From positions 1 through 14,516 of the forward strand of contig DGHL01000056.1 of assembly GCA_002392645.1 (NCBI GenBank): 14,516 nt of DNA, written 5' to 3'. The position numbers and the translations under genes are program-made. Within the stretch, counting starts at the first letter, position 1; every line of letters begins with the position of its first letter. Source of the DNA: Prevotellaceae bacterium UBA3849 (lineage in GTDB: Bacteria; Bacteroidota; Bacteroidia; Bacteroidales; Bacteroidaceae). Positions 12,674-14,516 of the stretch are shown piece by piece. The notes under the pieces were generated by a model. That model was not told where the DNA came from, searched no databases, and worked only from the letters and a program-made list of their open reading frames with translations.

Positions 12674-14516
12674 ATGAACAAAGAACTATATAAGGGACTG
12701 ACATCCAAGCAAGCAGAAGAAAGCAGGCGGCTGCATGGCAGCAACATACTTACTCCGCCTAAGAAAGAATCGTTGTTTAAGCGTTTCATGCAGACGCTTA
12801 CCGGTCCGCTGGGGCATCTGATACCCGGTTGGCAGGACGGCGACTCCATGGTGTTCATCCTCGAACTTGCCGCCATCCTGTCCACCGCAATATCTTTTTC
12901 CGAGTATTACGGTTGGCTCGGCATGCCTGTATCGCCTGACGGAGCGAAGGTGTTCTTCGAACCGGCTGGCATCATCATGGCCATAATCCTTGCCACCGGC
13001 ATATCATTCCTTGCCGAGGTCAAGGCCGAACGGGAGTTTGAGGTCCTCAACCAGGTGAACGACGACGAACCAGTGACGGTGATACGCGACGGCAGTCCTA
13101 CACGCATAGCGAAGAAGGACGTCGTGGTGGGCGATGTCATAATACTCTCCACCGGCGACGAGGTGCCTGCCGACGCCGTGTTGCATGAGGCCACAAGACT
13201 GAGTATCGACGAGTCATCGCTGACAGGTGAGCCTATCACCACCAAGAGCGTCAGCGCAAGCAGCGACTCTACAGCCACATACCCTGAGAACCACGTATAT
13301 AGGGGCACTAAGGTGATGGAGGGACATGCCGTTGCCGAGGTGTATGCCGTAGGCGACAGCACTGAGAACGGCAAGGCGTTCACTGCCGCGAAGATAGAGG
13401 ATGGCAAGAGTACTCCGCTTGACGAGCAGCTGAAGCGTCTGGGCATACTTATCAGCATTGCGAGCGTGGCTGTCGGCATACTGGTTTTCGTCGGCAGGGT
13501 CGCACTGTACCTTCATACCGACGACACCGTGAGCATGCCTGAGATAATAGCTAACATACTGCAGTCGCTAATGCTGGCGGTTACATTGGTGGTATGCGCA
13601 GTACCCGAGGGATTGCCTATGGCGGTAACCATGAGCCTTGCCTACTCTATGCGACGCATGCTGAAGACAAATAACCTCGTCAGGAAGATACATGCCTGCG
13701 AGACCATGGGCGCCACTACGGTGATATGCACCGACAAGACGGGCACGCTTACGCAAAACCGAATGCAGGTGGCTGATGCCTTGTACCGCGAGGATGATGC
13801 CGACGCCCTGAGACTCTGCATGGCTGTCAACAGCACTGCCATGCTTGACGGTGACTCCGTACTGGGAAATCCTACCGAGGGCGCACTGCTCCTGTGGCTC
13901 AGGGAACGCGGCGTGGACTACGCCGCACTGCGTGACTCATGCAGCATCGCTGCCGAGGAACCGTTCTCTACCGAAACGAAATATATGTCCATGACTCTGT
14001 CTGACGGCACAAGACTCGTAAAGGGTGCCCCGGAGGTGGTCATGGCTATGTGTGCCGACTTCGACATACCGAGAGACGAGGCCGAGGAGAGATTGCGCCA
14101 ATGGCAGAAGAGGGCTATGCGTACACTGGCTTTTGCCTGCGGCTCTGGGGCTTCGCTCAAGCTCATCGGACTTGTTGCCATCAGCGACCCCGTACGCGAT
14201 GACGTCACCGATGCCATACAGACGTGCCAGCGAGCTGGCATACGCGTGATAATGGTGACGGGCGACAACCGCGAGACCGCACGTGAGATTGGCAGACAGA
14301 TAGGACTGAACGATATTGACAACGACATAGTGGCGAGGGCACGTCCGCTCGACAAGCGACACCTGGTGGAGCAACTGCAGCAGCAGGACGAGGTGGTGGC
14401 TGTCACCGGCGACGGCACCAACGACGCACCGGCACTGAAGGCGGCTCACGTAGGATTGTCGATGGGGGCTGGCACCAGCGTTGCAAAGGAGGCAAGCGAC
14501 ATCACCATCATCGACA
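12674..14516 (+). CDS. PMCA-type calcium-translocating P-type ATPase, partial (3' end cut)
   Basis: An open frame of 614 codons that runs off the window; about 270 residues, including membrane helices 5-10, should lie beyond. Visible in order: M1 near 58-76, M2 near 97-114, actuator motif LTGEP (T184, G185, E186), M3 near 257-280, M4 with the cation-site motif PEGLP (311-315), the phosphorylation motif DKTGT with D354, KGAPE (450-454) in the nucleotide domain, TGDN (529-532) and the hinge TGDGTNDAP (578-586). The run AVPEGLPMAVTMSLAYS and the phrase ACETMGATTVICTDKTGT match the plasma-membrane calcium pump group (IIB). It should export calcium from the cytoplasm at ATP cost. The ATG at 12674 fits the family's start, as no in-frame upstream alternative gives a conserved extension. 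Composition is more GC-rich than the glycan genes. Confidence 0.93.
   Translation, partial: MNKELYKGLTSKQAEESRRLHGSNILTPPKKESLFKRFMQTLTGPLGHLIPGWQDGDSMVFILELAAILSTAISFSEYYGWLGMPVSPDGAKVFFEPAGIIMAIILATGISFLAEVKAEREFEVLNQVNDDEPVTVIRDGSPTRIAKKDVVVGDVIILSTGDEVPADAVLHEATRLSIDESSLTGEPITTKSVSASSDSTATYPENHVYRGTKVMEGHAVAEVYAVGDSTENGKAFTAAKIEDGKSTPLDEQLKRLGILISIASVAVGILVFVGRVALYLHTDDTVSMPEIIANILQSLMLAVTLVVCAVPEGLPMAVTMSLAYSMRRMLKTNNLVRKIHACETMGATTVICTDKTGTLTQNRMQVADALYREDDADALRLCMAVNSTAMLDGDSVLGNPTEGALLLWLRERGVDYAALRDSCSIAAEEPFSTETKYMSMTLSDGTRLVKGAPEVVMAMCADFDIPRDEAEERLRQWQKRAMRTLAFACGSGASLKLIGLVAISDPVRDDVTDAIQTCQRAGIRVIMVTGDNRETAREIGRQIGLNDIDNDIVARARPLDKRHLVEQLQQQDEVVAVTGDGTNDAPALKAAHVGLSMGAGTSVAKEASDITIID

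Noticed and set aside
12907..13479. 190-codon minus-strand frame within the ATPase, and similar ones at 13918-14449
   Set aside because: Antisense to the conserved ATPase motifs; GC-rich coding sequence opens such frames by lack of stop codons.
1..14516. Insertion sequence, CRISPR array, tRNA or rRNA
   Set aside because: I saw no transposase motifs, regularly spaced repeats, or conserved tRNA/rRNA sequence on either strand.

Overview
The window looks like a chromosomal piece of a Prevotella-like member of the Bacteroidales (inference). The signs are a PorZ-type component of the type IX secretion system (T9SS, found only in Bacteroidota), promoter boxes of the Bacteroidota TAnnTTTG type, no Shine-Dalgarno sequences, heavy use of ATA for isoleucine, and capsule/LPS proteins of Bacteroides/Prevotella type. 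Most of the window is a surface-glycan biosynthesis locus built as two converging transcription units. A divergently transcribed calcium-pump gene lies beyond it at the right edge.

Left part, plus strand (1-3980): about 380 bases without a gene but with several hairpins, then three closely packed genes. These are a FemAB/GNAT-like acyltransferase (381-1373), a family-2 glycosyltransferase (GT2) with an unusual N-terminal extension (1348-2448, overlapping its neighbour), and a Wzx-type lipid-linked oligosaccharide flippase (2508-3980). Only 22 bases separate the flippase stop from the end of the opposing unit.

Middle part, minus strand, read from 12447 down to 4003: a Fur-family metalloregulator, a rhamnosyltransferase-like GT2, the PorZ-like T9SS protein (8903-11023), then GT2, GT4, GT2, GT4 and GT2 genes. 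From porZ to the GT4 at 7013 the gaps are 4-5 bases, and the next GT2/GT4 pair overlaps by ATGA, so porZ and the glycosyltransferases are probably co-transcribed. No polymerase (Wzy), ligase, initiating sugar-phosphate transferase or nucleotide-sugar enzyme is visible. If this is a complete pathway, those functions are encoded elsewhere.

Right part, plus strand (12674 to the edge): a PMCA-type calcium-translocating P-type ATPase cut off by the window. Its composition is clearly more GC-rich than the glycan genes. The 226 bases between fur and the ATPase hold divergent promoter-like boxes, an imperfect 7-4-7 palindrome that could be a Fur-family operator, and a hairpin in the ATPase leader.

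The most interesting idea is the link between porZ and the glycosyltransferases. In Porphyromonas gingivalis, PorZ binds A-LPS and presents it to the T9SS sortase PorU, which attaches cargo proteins to it. A porZ gene inside a glycan-assembly operon, possibly under a Fur-family regulator, suggests that this locus makes the T9SS anchor glycan. That is inference from gene order and needs testing.
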